The notes under the pieces: generated by a model
Database searches by the model: none
What the model was told of the DNA's origin: nothing
The model's input: only the letters and a program-made list of their open reading frames with translations
In this document: piece after piece, positions 1 to 8,175 of the stretch
Numbering within the stretch: position 1 is the first letter of the stretch
Layout: every line of letters begins with the position of its first letter
Position numbers and translations under genes: made by a program
Assembly: GCA_030824275.1 (NCBI GenBank)
Contig: JAVBXY010000003.1
Coordinates: 186,001 to 250,000 of the forward strand
Length of the DNA stretch: 64,000 nt
Reading direction: 5' to 3'
DNA from: Rhodocyclaceae bacterium
Lineage (GTDB): Bacteria > Pseudomonadota > Gammaproteobacteria > Burkholderiales > Rhodocyclaceae

Positions 1-460
1 CGAGCAGCGGTGCCAGGTACTTCCGGTGCTGCGCCTCGGTGCCGAAGCGGTGGATGACGTTGGCGTTGCCGATGGTGAGGAAGGGATAGGCGGCGGTGCC
101 GACGTTGGCGCCCTTGAACAGGGAAAAGGCGGCTTGCGTCATCACCAGCGGCAACTGCATGCCGCCCCGCTCGTAGTCGTGGGCGGCGGCAATGAAGCCG
201 GCGTCGGCAAACGCTGCCAGGGCTTCCTTGACCTCGGGGATCATGGTCACCTTTTGGCCGTCGAAGGTCGGTTCGTTCTCGTCGGCCTTGCGGTTGTGCT
301 GGACGAATTTTTCCTCGGCGATGGCGGTGGCCGTGTCGAGCACGGCGCCGAAGGTCTCGCGGCTGTGGTCGGCGTAACGTGGGAAGGCGGTCAGGGCCTC
401 GACGTCCAGCAGTTCGAAGAGCTGGAAGTCGAGGTCTCTTCTACTGAGGATCACACTCAT
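1..460 (-). CDS. acyl-CoA dehydrogenase family protein, N-terminal part
   Basis: The reverse strand is open from an ATG at 460 to the window edge and encodes about 153 residues starting MSVILSRRDLDFQLFELLDV. The segment GGMQLPLVMTQAAFSLFKGAN followed by TIGNANVIHRFG is typical of the N-terminal helical domain of large acyl-CoA dehydrogenases acting on CoA thioesters, using FAD and electron-transfer flavoprotein. Its start codon overlaps the stop of the upstream acyl-CoA dehydrogenase as ATGA, so it is the third gene of a leftward operon. The catalytic part lies outside the window, so the substrate cannot be inferred. Seen: open frame and family-like sequence; inferred: role in acyl-CoA beta-oxidation together with its two neighbours. 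Confidence 0.8.
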   Translation of the reverse strand, partial: MSVILSRRDLDFQLFELLDVEALTAFPRYADHSRETFGAVLDTATAIAEEKFVQHNRKADENEPTFDGQKVTMIPEVKEALAAFADAGFIAAAHDYERGGMQLPLVMTQAAFSLFKGANVGTAAYPFLTIGNANVIHRFGTEAQHRKYLAPLL

Positions 461-1593
461 GCCGCGAGCAGCGTGTCGCTGAACTTGCCCAGCTGGTAAT
501 CGGCGTCGCCGAACGTCAGACCGATCATGGTCAGACGTTTGAAGTAGTGCGCCACGTTCAGTTCGTCGGTGACGCCCATGCCACCGTGCAACTGCACCGC
601 CTGCTGGCCGACGAAGCGGGCCTGGGCGCTGACGTAGGCCTTGGCGGCGGCGACGGTGCGGCTGCGCTCGGCGGCGTCGGCGGAATCGACGCGCACTGCG
701 GCGTTGATGGCCATGGAGCGGGCCTGTTCGGTCGCCACCACCGTGTCGGCCATGCGGTGTTGCAGGGCCTGGAACTTGCCGATGGGGACGCCGAACTGCT
801 TGCGCGTCTTGAGGTATTCCAGGGTCACTTCATTGAGCGCGGACATGATGCCGACGGCCTCGGCGCACAGCGCGGCGTTGGCGTAATCCACGGCACGCTC
901 GACCAACGGCAGGCCGCCACCGTCGCTGCCGATCAGGGCCTCGGCGTTGACCTCAACATTGACCAGTTTGACGTCGCCGGCGCGGGCACCGTCCTGGGTC
1001 GGATAGGCGCGCAGCCTGACGCCGGCGGCCTTGGCATCCACCAGGAACAGCGAGATGCCCTTGGCGGTCTTGGCCGAGACGACCAGGGTGTCGGCGGCCG
1101 GGGCACCGAGGGCGACGACTTTGGCGCCGTTGAGTTTCCAGCCCGAATTTGCGTCACCCCCGTTGGCCGTGGCGGTGGTGGTGACGTGGGCCAGGTCGTA
1201 GCGGCCGTTGGCTTCGTAGTGGGCCAGGGCCAGCAGGCGCTCGCCGCCGGCGATGCCGCCGATGATGCTTTCCTGCTGCGCGGTATTGCCGGCGTCGCGG
1301 ATCAGGCCGCCGCAGAGCACGACGGTGGCGATGTAGGGTTCCAGCGCCAGGCCGCGGCCGAGCATTTCCATCACCAGCATGGTGTCCACGCCGTTGCCGT
1401 TGAGGCCGCCCATGTCCTCGGGGAAGGGCAGGGCGAGGATGCCGAATTCGGCGAAGGTGGCCCAGGCCTGGCGGTCGAAACCGTCGGCGGATTTTGCCGT
1501 GGCGCGGCGGTGCTCGAAGCCGTAGTCCTTGGCGATGAAGCGGCGCAGGGTGTCTTGGATAGCGAGTTGTTCTTCGGTGTAGTTGAAGTCCAT
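457..1593 (-). CDS. acyl-CoA dehydrogenase, small (PimD-like) subunit
   Basis: The 378-aa product has the three-part acyl-CoA dehydrogenase fold: N-terminal helices (about 1-115), a middle beta domain, and a C-terminal helical domain with RKQFGVPIGKFQALQHR near residues 264-280 and QLHGGMGVTDE near 337, both usual FAD/dimer-contact segments. It follows the larger acyl-CoA dehydrogenase gene by 10 bp and overlaps the next one by 4 bp. The pairing of a roughly 400-aa and a roughly 380-aa dehydrogenase resembles PimC/PimD-type heteromeric enzymes that oxidise dicarboxyl-CoA or ring-derived CoA esters. The family is certain. The heteromer and its substrate are inferred only from gene pairing. Confidence 0.9.
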   Translation of the reverse strand: MDFNYTEEQLAIQDTLRRFIAKDYGFEHRRATAKSADGFDRQAWATFAEFGILALPFPEDMGGLNGNGVDTMLVMEMLGRGLALEPYIATVVLCGGLIRDAGNTAQQESIIGGIAGGERLLALAHYEANGRYDLAHVTTTATANGGDANSGWKLNGAKVVALGAPAADTLVVSAKTAKGISLFLVDAKAAGVRLRAYPTQDGARAGDVKLVNVEVNAEALIGSDGGGLPLVERAVDYANAALCAEAVGIMSALNEVTLEYLKTRKQFGVPIGKFQALQHRMADTVVATEQARSMAINAAVRVDSADAAERSRTVAAAKAYVSAQARFVGQQAVQLHGGMGVTDELNVAHYFKRLTMIGLTFGDADYQLGKFSDTLLAA

Positions 1594-1603
1594 GATGGTG
1601 TCC

Positions 1604-2824
1604 TTACAGGCCGAGAATCATCTGCGAGATGATGTTCTTCTGGATTTCGTTGGAACCGCCATAAATGGTGGTCTTGCGGAAGTTGAAGTAATGGCCGGAG
1701 AGCGGCGCGGCATAGTCGGCGTAGGTGGGCATCAGCTCGTCGCCGCCCCAGCCCGCATCAAGTGCCTCCTCGATGTAGGGCAGGCCGTAATGGCCCAGGG
1801 CCTGCATCTGCAATTCCGTCAGCATTTGTTGAATCTCGGAACCCTTGATCTTGAGGATCGAGGCTTCCGGTCCCGGTGCGCGCTTCTTCTCGCCTTCGGC
1901 AGAGATCACGCGCAGGTTGGTGATTTCCAGCGCCATCAGTTCCAGTTCGACCTGGGCCACGCGGTCGCGGAAGCGCATGTCTTCGATCAACGGCTTGCCG
2001 CCGGCGATTTCCTTGGCGGCAATGCCCTTCAGCTTCTTCAATTCACGCTTGGAGCGGCCGACGCCGGCGATGCCGGTACGCTCGTGGCCGAGCAGGAACT
2101 TGGCGTAGGTCCAGCCCTTGTTCTCTTCGCCGATCAGGTTCTCGACTGGCACCTTGACGTCTTCGAACCAGACTTCATTGATCTCGTGTTCGCCGTCCAG
2201 CATGATGATCGGGCGCACCGTGATGCCCGGCGTCTTCATGTCGATCAGGAGGAAGGAGATGCCTTCCTGCTGGCGGCCTTCAGTGGAGGTGCGGACCAGG
2301 CAGAAAATCCAGTCGGCGTGCTGGCCGAGGGTGTTCCAGGTCTTCTGGCCATTCACCACGTAGTGATCGCCATCAGTTGAGTTAACTCGCTCGGCTTTCG
2401 TTTTCAGCGAGGCCAGATCGGAACCCGAACCCGGCTCCGAATAGCCCTGGCACCACCAGTCGGTACCGTCGATGATGCGCGGCAGGAAGCGCTGCTGCTG
2501 GGCAGGGTTGCCGAAGGCCATGATCACCGGCGCCACCATCTTGAGGCCGAAGGGCAGTTGTAACGGAGCGCCTGCGTCGGCGCATTCCTCGTCGAAGATG
2601 TGTTGCTGCACGGCGTTCCAGCCAGTGCCGCCGAAGACCTTTGGCCAGGCCGCCGAACCCCAACCCTGAGCAAACAGGATTTTCTGCCAGCGGACGAAAT
2701 CGTCCTTGGCCAGGCGCTTGTGGTTCTTCACCTTGCTGCTGATGTCGGCGGGGAGCTTTGCCTGGAGGAAGCTGCGAACCTCCTCGCGGAATGCCTGCTC
2801 CTCGGCGGTGTAATTGAGATCCAT
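1604..2824 (-). CDS. acyl-CoA dehydrogenase, large (PimC-like) subunit
   Basis: The 406-aa protein begins MDLNYTAEEQAFREEVRSFL and carries GYSEPGSGSDLASLKT near residue 130, the acyl-CoA dehydrogenase signature that binds the flavin and substrate, and YGGSNEIQKNIIS near the C-terminus, which is the FAD-binding end of the family. It is the first gene of a leftward three-gene operon. The start at 2824 is preceded on the reverse strand by GGAGG-like sequence. Probable function is alpha,beta-dehydrogenation of an acyl-CoA as a complex with the next gene product. The substrate could be a dicarboxylic acid, steroid side chain or ring-cleavage product; nothing in the window decides this. Confidence 0.92.
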   Translation of the reverse strand: MDLNYTAEEQAFREEVRSFLQAKLPADISSKVKNHKRLAKDDFVRWQKILFAQGWGSAAWPKVFGGTGWNAVQQHIFDEECADAGAPLQLPFGLKMVAPVIMAFGNPAQQQRFLPRIIDGTDWWCQGYSEPGSGSDLASLKTKAERVNSTDGDHYVVNGQKTWNTLGQHADWIFCLVRTSTEGRQQEGISFLLIDMKTPGITVRPIIMLDGEHEINEVWFEDVKVPVENLIGEENKGWTYAKFLLGHERTGIAGVGRSKRELKKLKGIAAKEIAGGKPLIEDMRFRDRVAQVELELMALEITNLRVISAEGEKKRAPGPEASILKIKGSEIQQMLTELQMQALGHYGLPYIEEALDAGWGGDELMPTYADYAAPLSGHYFNFRKTTIYGGSNEIQKNIISQMILGL

Positions 2825-3006
2825 GGGTTTCCTCCGATCGAATTATTGTTCTGCATTGTGGAACTTGGTTCTGAAATATCGTAATCGAGTTTGGCGGCGA
2901 TAACAAGTCGCCGATGGCCGCATGGCGATGAGGCTTGATTCTTTTTCCGCCTTCCAAGATAATTCGCGCCTCGCTGGCGGCTGTTAGTCGGCGTGCTGTT
3001 TTCGGT

Positions 3007-3083
3007 GGTGGCTGTAGCTCAGTTGGTAGAGTCCAGGATTGTGATTCCTGTTGTCGTGGGTTCGAGCCCCATCAGCCACCCCA
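3007..3083 (+). tRNA. tRNA-His (anticodon GTG)
   Basis: A complete cloverleaf of 77 nt is visible. The acceptor arm GTGGCTG pairs with CAGCCAC, there is an extra G at -1 facing discriminator C (the histidine identity pair), the anticodon is GTG in GATTGTGATTCC, the T arm holds GGTTCGAGCCCC, and CCA is encoded. It is a lone tRNA between the acyl-CoA dehydrogenase operon and mtfA and is followed directly by a rho-independent terminator. No integrase or duplicated 3' end nearby suggests that it serves as an attachment site. Confidence 0.97.
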
Positions 3084-3095
3084 CCCGAACTTGAA

Positions 3096-3120
3096 ACGGA
3101 GCCCTCGGGCTCCGTTTTTT
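3096..3120 (+). terminator. rho-independent terminator of tRNA-His
   Basis: The inverted repeat ACGGAGCC / GGCTCCGT (8 bp) with loop CTCG is followed by six T residues. It begins 12 nt after the encoded CCA of tRNA-His. On the other strand it also lies just past the 3' end of mtfA, so it may act on both. Confidence 0.93.
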
Positions 3121-3130
3121 ATTGCCGATT

Positions 3131-3892
3131 TCATTGCAAATGCCGGTTTGGGTCCTGCCGATAGAACAGTTGCAACTGTTCATAGACCGCCGGATATTCC
3201 GAAAGCAGCATCGCCGGCGTCTCGAAGAATGCCTCGCTGGCGACGGCGAAGAACTCCGAGGGCAGTTCAGCGCCGTAGGGGTCGAGGAGCGTGTCCTCGC
3301 CGCTATCCACACGCTGCTGAAAATCCGCAAACGCCGTGCTCATTGCCTCGATCCATTCCTTGCGCGACATGCCTTCATGCAGCGGCGGCAGGCCGTCGGC
3401 CTCGCCATTTTTCATGTCCAGCTTGTGGGCGAATTCGTGGATCACTACGTTGATGCCATCGGCGTCCTCGGGCTGTTCGTACCAGGAGATCAGCACCGGG
3501 CCGCCATGCCAGGCCTCGCCCATCACCTCGTCGTCGAACTCGTGCACCACGCCGTCCGCGTCCATCATCTGGCGCGGGATGACGAAGTCGCCGGGATAGA
3601 CGATGATGCCGACCCAGCCGGCGTACCAGGCCAGGCCGAGGTGCAGGATGGGCAGGCAGGCCTGGAGGGCGATAGCGAGCTGGATGCGGGGCGTCAGCTG
3701 GAGCCCCTGGGCGCCGGTCCATTCCTTGTCGGCGATGAATTCGCGGGCCAGCGTCCGCAGGTGGATGCGGTCCGCCGGTGATAGATGGGCGAGGAAGGGC
3801 AGGTTGGCTTCGACCTCGGTCCAGAGCGATTCCGGAATGTCGAGCTTCGCCGCCTGGCGCTGGCGCCACCAGTTTTGGAGCGAACGGATCAT
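3131..3892 (-). CDS. mtfA: MtfA-family zinc peptidase
   Basis: The 253-aa protein contains HEFAH at residues 152-156, the HExxH zinc-binding motif of the MtfA (DUF980) family, followed by the usual downstream acidic stretch. In enterobacteria MtfA is an aminopeptidase that also binds and titrates the glucose repressor Mlc; there is no evidence for Mlc in this window, so only the peptidase role is supported. Length matches the family (about 250-270 aa). The start at 3892 is divergent from relA, leaving about 33 bp for both promoters, which is tight. It ends 10 bp from the tRNA-His terminator. Confidence 0.92.
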   Translation of the reverse strand: MIRSLQNWWRQRQAAKLDIPESLWTEVEANLPFLAHLSPADRIHLRTLAREFIADKEWTGAQGLQLTPRIQLAIALQACLPILHLGLAWYAGWVGIIVYPGDFVIPRQMMDADGVVHEFDDEVMGEAWHGGPVLISWYEQPEDADGINVVIHEFAHKLDMKNGEADGLPPLHEGMSRKEWIEAMSTAFADFQQRVDSGEDTLLDPYGAELPSEFFAVASEAFFETPAMLLSEYPAVYEQLQLFYRQDPNRHLQ

Positions 3893-3925
3893 GGGCGGAT
3901 TATGCCCGCGTGGGATAATCCGCCC

Positions 3926-6133
3926 ATGGTTTCAGTCGTCCACTCCCTCGAACAGGCCAACGGCGACGCCGGCGTGCTGGCGCAACTGGGCGCCGGCCTG
4001 CCCGCTGACGCCGTGGAACGTCTGGCCGCCGCCTTCGCCCTGGCCGCCGAGTCCTATGGCGATTCGACGCTGGGTACCGGCGAATCCACCTTGCAGCACG
4101 CCTTGGGCATGGCCCTGATCGTGGTTTCCCTCGATCTCGACGTGGAGGCCCGCATTGCAGCGCTGCTGTTCGCCGCCCCCGAGCATGTGAAGGATTGCGG
4201 TGAGCGCATAAAAGTCGGCTTTGGCGACACGGCGGCATCGCTGGTGGCCGGCCTGCACAAGCTGGGCATGCTGCGTCCGCTGACTCGCGCGGCGGCCGGC
4301 GGTGGGACGCAGTCCGCCTCGGTGCAGGCGCAGACCGAGATCCTGCGCAAGATGCTGCTGGCCATGGTGGACGACCTGCGCGTGGTCCTGCTGCGCCTGG
4401 CCAGCCGGGTGCAGACCCTGCGCTACCTCAACGATCAGCCCGGCGAGACCCGCGACGAGATGGCGCGGGAAAGCCTGCTGATCTACGCGCCCCTGGCCAA
4501 TCGCCTCGGCGTCTGGCAGGTGAAGTGGGAACTCGAAGATCTCGCCTTCCGCTATCTGGAGCCGGCCACCTACAAGCGCATCGCCAGGATGCTCGACGAG
4601 AAGCGCCGCGAGCGGGAATCCTTCATCGACGAGGCGGTGCGCCGCCTGCGCGAGGAGATGGCCGCCGCCGGCATCGAGGCCGAGATCTACGGCCGGCCCA
4701 AACACATCTACAGCATCTGGAACAAGATGCGTGGCAAGGACATCGATTTCGAGAAGGTTTACGACGTGCGCGCGACGCGCGTCATCGTTCCCGAAATCAA
4801 GGACTGCTACACGGCGCTGGGCATCGTCCATCACCTATGGCAGCCGATCCACGGTGAGTTCGACGACTACATCGCTCATCCCAAGGGCAATTTCTACCGC
4901 TCCCTGCACACGGCAGTGGAGGTGGAGGACGGTCGCGCACTGGAGGTGCAGATCCGCACCCGCGAGATGCACGAACATGCCGAACTCGGCGTCGCCGCCC
5001 ACTGGCGTTACAAGGAGGCCGGTAGTTCCGCCAAGGCCAGCGGCGCCTACGAGGACAAGATTGCCTGGCTGCGGCAACTGCTCTCGTGGCGCGACGAAAT
5101 CACCGACTCCGCCGAGTGGGTGCAGCAGTTCAAGCGGGCCTCGCTGGACGACACCATCTACGTGCTGACGCCGCAGGACACGGTGATCGACCTGCCGCGC
5201 GGGGCGACGCCGGTGGACTTCGCCTATCGCCTGCATACCGACCTCGGCCATCGTTGCCGGGGCGCCAAGATCAATGGCCAGATGGTGCCGCTGAACACGC
5301 CGCTGCAAAGCGGCCAGCGCGTCGAGATCGTCGCCGCCAAGACTGGCGGGCCGTCGCGCGACTGGCTCAATCTGAACCAGGGCTACCTCGCCACCTCGCG
5401 GGCCCGGTCCAAGGCCAAGCAGTGGTTCGCCGCCCAGGAAGAGGCGGAGATGCTGAGCCAGGGCCGCGCCATCGTCAGCCGCGAATTGCAGCGCGAGGGC
5501 CAGACCCATGCCAACCAGGATGAACTGGCAGTCAAGCTGGGTCTCAAGAACGCCGAGGCGCTTTACCTGGCTGCCGCGCGCAATGAAGTCGGCAAGCAGG
5601 CCATCGACACGGCCCTGCGCGGTGGCGCCGAACCGTTGCCGCCGGAACCCGACATCCAGACCAAGAAGAGTCGCGCCGGCGACAGCCGCATCCTCATCGT
5701 CGGCGTGGACAAACTGCTGACCCAGGTCGGTCGCTGCTGCAAGCCGATGCCGCCGGACGCCATCTCCGGCTTCGTCACGCGCGGCAAGGGCGTCTCTATC
5801 CATCGCGTCGAGTGCGCCAACTTCCGCAACATGGCGGCGCGCAATCCCGAGCGGGTGATTTCCGCCGACTGGGGCGCGCGCGAGGAAAGCCGGCAGGACG
5901 CTGTCTATCCGGCCGATCTCTTTGTCGAGGCCAGCGACCGCCAGGGCCTGCTGCGCGACATCTCCGACGTGTTGTCGCGGGAGAAGATCAATGTCACGGC
6001 GGTGAAGACCCAGTCCAAGGGTGGCGTCGCCCGCATGGGCTTCACCGTGGAACTGCCCGGTGTCGGCGCGTTGCAAAAGACCTTGAGTCTGCTGCGCGAC
6101 GTGCCCGGCGTGGTCAGCGCGCAGCGGCGATGA
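3926..6133 (+). CDS. relA: GTP pyrophosphokinase RelA
   Basis: Synthesises (p)ppGpp from GTP or GDP and ATP in the stringent response. Order: degenerate HD domain, synthetase (YDVRATRVIVPEIKDCYTAL, DDYIAHPKGNFYRSLHT, EVQIRTREMHEHAELGVAAH), TGS domain (VLTPQDTVIDLPRGATPVDF), Cys-rich linker and C-terminal ACT domain. The HD pair of the hydrolase is missing: the usual LLHD stretch reads LLFAAPEH, so this is a synthetase-only RelA rather than SpoT. The frame is open back to 3785, but those codons run into mtfA. ATG 3926 gives 735 aa, the family length. ATG 3902, preceded by GGCGGA, is an alternative. The interspersed repeat lies in the dead HD domain at 4210-4234, read as KVGFGDTA. Confidence 0.95.
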   Translation: MVSVVHSLEQANGDAGVLAQLGAGLPADAVERLAAAFALAAESYGDSTLGTGESTLQHALGMALIVVSLDLDVEARIAALLFAAPEHVKDCGERIKVGFGDTAASLVAGLHKLGMLRPLTRAAAGGGTQSASVQAQTEILRKMLLAMVDDLRVVLLRLASRVQTLRYLNDQPGETRDEMARESLLIYAPLANRLGVWQVKWELEDLAFRYLEPATYKRIARMLDEKRRERESFIDEAVRRLREEMAAAGIEAEIYGRPKHIYSIWNKMRGKDIDFEKVYDVRATRVIVPEIKDCYTALGIVHHLWQPIHGEFDDYIAHPKGNFYRSLHTAVEVEDGRALEVQIRTREMHEHAELGVAAHWRYKEAGSSAKASGAYEDKIAWLRQLLSWRDEITDSAEWVQQFKRASLDDTIYVLTPQDTVIDLPRGATPVDFAYRLHTDLGHRCRGAKINGQMVPLNTPLQSGQRVEIVAAKTGGPSRDWLNLNQGYLATSRARSKAKQWFAAQEEAEMLSQGRAIVSRELQREGQTHANQDELAVKLGLKNAEALYLAAARNEVGKQAIDTALRGGAEPLPPEPDIQTKKSRAGDSRILIVGVDKLLTQVGRCCKPMPPDAISGFVTRGKGVSIHRVECANFRNMAARNPERVISADWGAREESRQDAVYPADLFVEASDRQGLLRDISDVLSREKINVTAVKTQSKGGVARMGFTVELPGVGALQKTLSLLRDVPGVVSAQRR
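4210..4234 (+). repeat. 25-bp interspersed element, copy in relA
   Basis: Matches 22 of 25 positions of the window consensus (core AGTCGGCGCTGGCGATACGG) and is translated as KVGFGDTA within the degenerate HD domain of RelA. Confidence 0.6.
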
Positions 6134-7269
6134 TGAAACTGGTGCCTGGGATTCCGTGGGTGGTGCACGCGCACTACTGGGTGCGTTCCGTCTCCTTTGC
6201 CTGGGCATTTCTGATCGTTGCAGCGCACACGCGGAATGTGGTTTCAGGGCCGCTGTTCTGGTCCCTGTTGGCGCTACAGTTTCTTGTCTACCCGCAGGCA
6301 CTCTGGTGGCACGTGCGCCGTGCGGCCGATCCCTGGCGGGCGGAGAAGATCAACCTGTGGTGGGATTCGATTCTGCTCGGCATCTGGAGCGCGGTGCTTG
6401 GTTTTCCGCTCTGGATTGCCTTCATGTTGTTCATCACCAGTTCCATCAACAATGCGGTCAGCCGTGGCTGGCGCGGCATCCGCACCGCGCTGGCGGCCTA
6501 TGCCGTCGGCGCCGCATTTGCTTTGATCGTGCAATGGAATGTCTGGCATTTCGTCCCCGCGACGGATGGTTTGGTCACCTCGATGTGCATCGTCGGCATG
6601 TCGGTCTATCTGCTCCAGATCGGCTTGTTTACCTTTGGCCGCAACCGCAGGCTGCGCCATGCCAAACAGCAGATGCAGGAGGGGGAGTTGGCGCTGCGGC
6701 AGGCCAACGACGAATTGCGCCAGCAGCTCAGCGAAATCCATCTCTTGCAGGACAAGCTGCGGGAGCAGGCCAACCGTGATCCGCTGACCGGACTCTACAA
6801 CCGTCGCTACCTCGATACCACGCTGGAGCGTGAGCTGGCGCGCTGCAAGCGCGAGGGGCATCCGTTGTCTTTGATGATGATCGACATCGATCACTTCAAG
6901 CAGGTGAACGACACCTACGGCCACCAGGCCGGCGACGAAGTGCTGAAGCGGATCGGCGACATGCTGACTGACAATGCCCGCGCCGAGGACGTTGCCTGCC
7001 GCTACGGTGGCGAGGAGTTCCTCTTGTTGCTGCCGAAGATGCCGCTGGAGGTTGCCGGAGAGCGGGCGGAACTATGGCGGCGGGTCTTTGGCGAGCAGGT
7101 CATTCATTTCGGCGAGTTCCGCATGCAGGCAACGCTGTCGATCGGCATTGCCGCCTATCCCGGACACGGCACCTCGGCGGACGAGCTGATGCGTTGCGCC
7201 GACGCCGCGCTCTACGCGGCGAAAGCCTCAGGCCGCAACCGGGTCGTCGTCTTCGGCGCGGCTCTGTAG
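6130..7269 (+). CDS. MASE2-like membrane diguanylate cyclase
   Basis: The product of 379 aa begins MMKLVPGIPWVVHAHYW. The N-terminal 170 residues hold about five hydrophobic segments with a Trp-rich pattern like the MASE2 sensor domain. A short coiled coil (LRQANDELRQQLSEIHLLQ) leads to a GGDEF domain with DPLTGLYNRRYL, the metal/substrate aspartates in MIDIDHFKQVNDTYGH, and an intact active site RYGGEEF. It should make c-di-GMP from two GTP at the inner membrane. No inhibitory RxxD site precedes GGEEF within five residues. The ATG overlaps the relA stop (ATGATGA), so it is co-transcribed with relA. Its 3' end overlaps the convergent murI gene by 42 bp. A c-di-GMP receptor candidate (PilZ) is encoded at 51121-52059. 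Confidence 0.9.
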   Translation: MMKLVPGIPWVVHAHYWVRSVSFAWAFLIVAAHTRNVVSGPLFWSLLALQFLVYPQALWWHVRRAADPWRAEKINLWWDSILLGIWSAVLGFPLWIAFMLFITSSINNAVSRGWRGIRTALAAYAVGAAFALIVQWNVWHFVPATDGLVTSMCIVGMSVYLLQIGLFTFGRNRRLRHAKQQMQEGELALRQANDELRQQLSEIHLLQDKLREQANRDPLTGLYNRRYLDTTLERELARCKREGHPLSLMMIDIDHFKQVNDTYGHQAGDEVLKRIGDMLTDNARAEDVACRYGGEEFLLLLPKMPLEVAGERAELWRRVFGEQVIHFGEFRMQATLSIGIAAYPGHGTSADELMRCADAALYAAKASGRNRVVVFGAAL

Positions 7270-8022
7270 ACGGGCTTCCAGCGTCCCCAAACGCAGACGG
7301 GGCAGGGCAGCGCGCAGCCGCTCCGGATGTGCCGATGCCTGAAGCCTGATTCGTCCCCGACCCTGAGCCAACGATCCGGCCAGACGCTGCGTCTGACGCG
7401 CTACTGCTTCCGCCACATCCACCAGCTCCGCCCGTTGGCCGGCAATCTCCGTCAGTAGCGGCGAGAGAAAGCTGTAGTGGGTGCAGCCCAGCACCAGCCG
7501 GTCCACGCCCTTGTCCAGCAGCGGCTCAATGCGGGCGCGTGCATCGGCGGCCAGTTTGGGGTCGTCCAGTTGCAGCATCTCGACATGGGTGGCCCAGCCG
7601 GGGCAGGGCTCGATGAAGACCTCGGTGCCGTCCGCGTGTTCGCGGATCAGTTTCGCCAGTCGCTCGCTGCGGGCCGTGATTTCGGTGGCCAGCACGGCGA
7701 TGCGACGGCTTTGCGAGGCTTGCGCCGCCGGCTTGATGCCGGGTTCGACGCCGACCACCGGGATGCCGGGATGGGCGGCGCGCAGGGCCTGCACGGCGGC
7801 CACGGTGGCGGTATTGCAGGCCACCACGATCAGGCCGCAGCCTTGGTCCACCAGCTCCTTGCCGATGGCCAGGACGCGGCGCTGGATGAAGCCGTCCTCC
7901 TTGTTGCCGTAGGGCACGTGGGCGGTGTCGGCGTAGTAGGTGAAGTCGGCGCGGGGCAGGACTTCGACCAGCGCCGCGAGTACCGACAGCCCGCCGAGGC
8001 CGGAATCAAAGACGCCGATCAT
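7228..8022 (-). CDS. murI: glutamate racemase
   Basis: Converts L-glutamate to D-glutamate for peptidoglycan. The 264-aa protein begins MIGVFDSGLGGLSVL and has both catalytic cysteines, C69 in VVACNTAT and C180 in LGCTHYSF. It is a little short of some homologues but complete. ATG 8022 is preferred; a TTG at 8028 would add two residues. The 25-bp interspersed element occupies 8028-8052, right where the ribosome-binding site of murI would be, and no clear GGAGG is seen. The 3' end overlaps the convergent cyclase gene. Confidence 0.96.
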   Translation of the reverse strand: MIGVFDSGLGGLSVLAALVEVLPRADFTYYADTAHVPYGNKEDGFIQRRVLAIGKELVDQGCGLIVVACNTATVAAVQALRAAHPGIPVVGVEPGIKPAAQASQSRRIAVLATEITARSERLAKLIREHADGTEVFIEPCPGWATHVEMLQLDDPKLAADARARIEPLLDKGVDRLVLGCTHYSFLSPLLTEIAGQRAELVDVAEAVARQTQRLAGSLAQGRGRIRLQASAHPERLRAALPRLRLGTLEARLQSRAEDDDPVAA

Positions 8023-8027
8023 GGGCA

Positions 8028-8052
8028 AAAAGTCGGCGCTGGCGATACGGCG
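8028..8052 (+). repeat. 25-bp interspersed element, perfect copy upstream of murI
   Basis: All 25 positions equal the consensus. It abuts the murI start on the reverse strand, so in the murI mRNA it forms the 5' leader next to the start codon. Confidence 0.75.
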
Positions 8053-8097
8053 ATGGAGTCATGGGCGGCGATTATAGGAGGGTGGCAGGGGAGGCGG

Positions 8098-8123
8098 TCG
8101 TCTGTGACTTTACTCACAGACGA
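8098..8123. promoter_or_regulatory. perfect CRP/FNR-type palindrome
   Basis: A 10-bp perfect inverted repeat with a 6-nt spacer contains TGTGA-CTTTAC-TCACA, which equals the consensus half-sites of CRP-family regulators. It lies 52 bp before the OsmC-family start and 76 bp upstream of murI, so it could act on either divergent gene. The spacing from the OsmC start is compatible with an activator site or an overlapping repressor site. Confidence 0.65.
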
Positions 8124-8175
8124 TAAAAGGTGCTGATGACACAATCAAAAACACTTACAACAAGGAGTTCATCAG

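Noticed and set aside
3007..3083. tRNA-His as an integration site
   Set aside because: No integrase gene and no repeated tRNA 3' end were found in the flanks.
3785..3925. Upstream extension of the relA frame
   Set aside because: These codons are antisense to the start of mtfA and do not resemble RelA N-termini.
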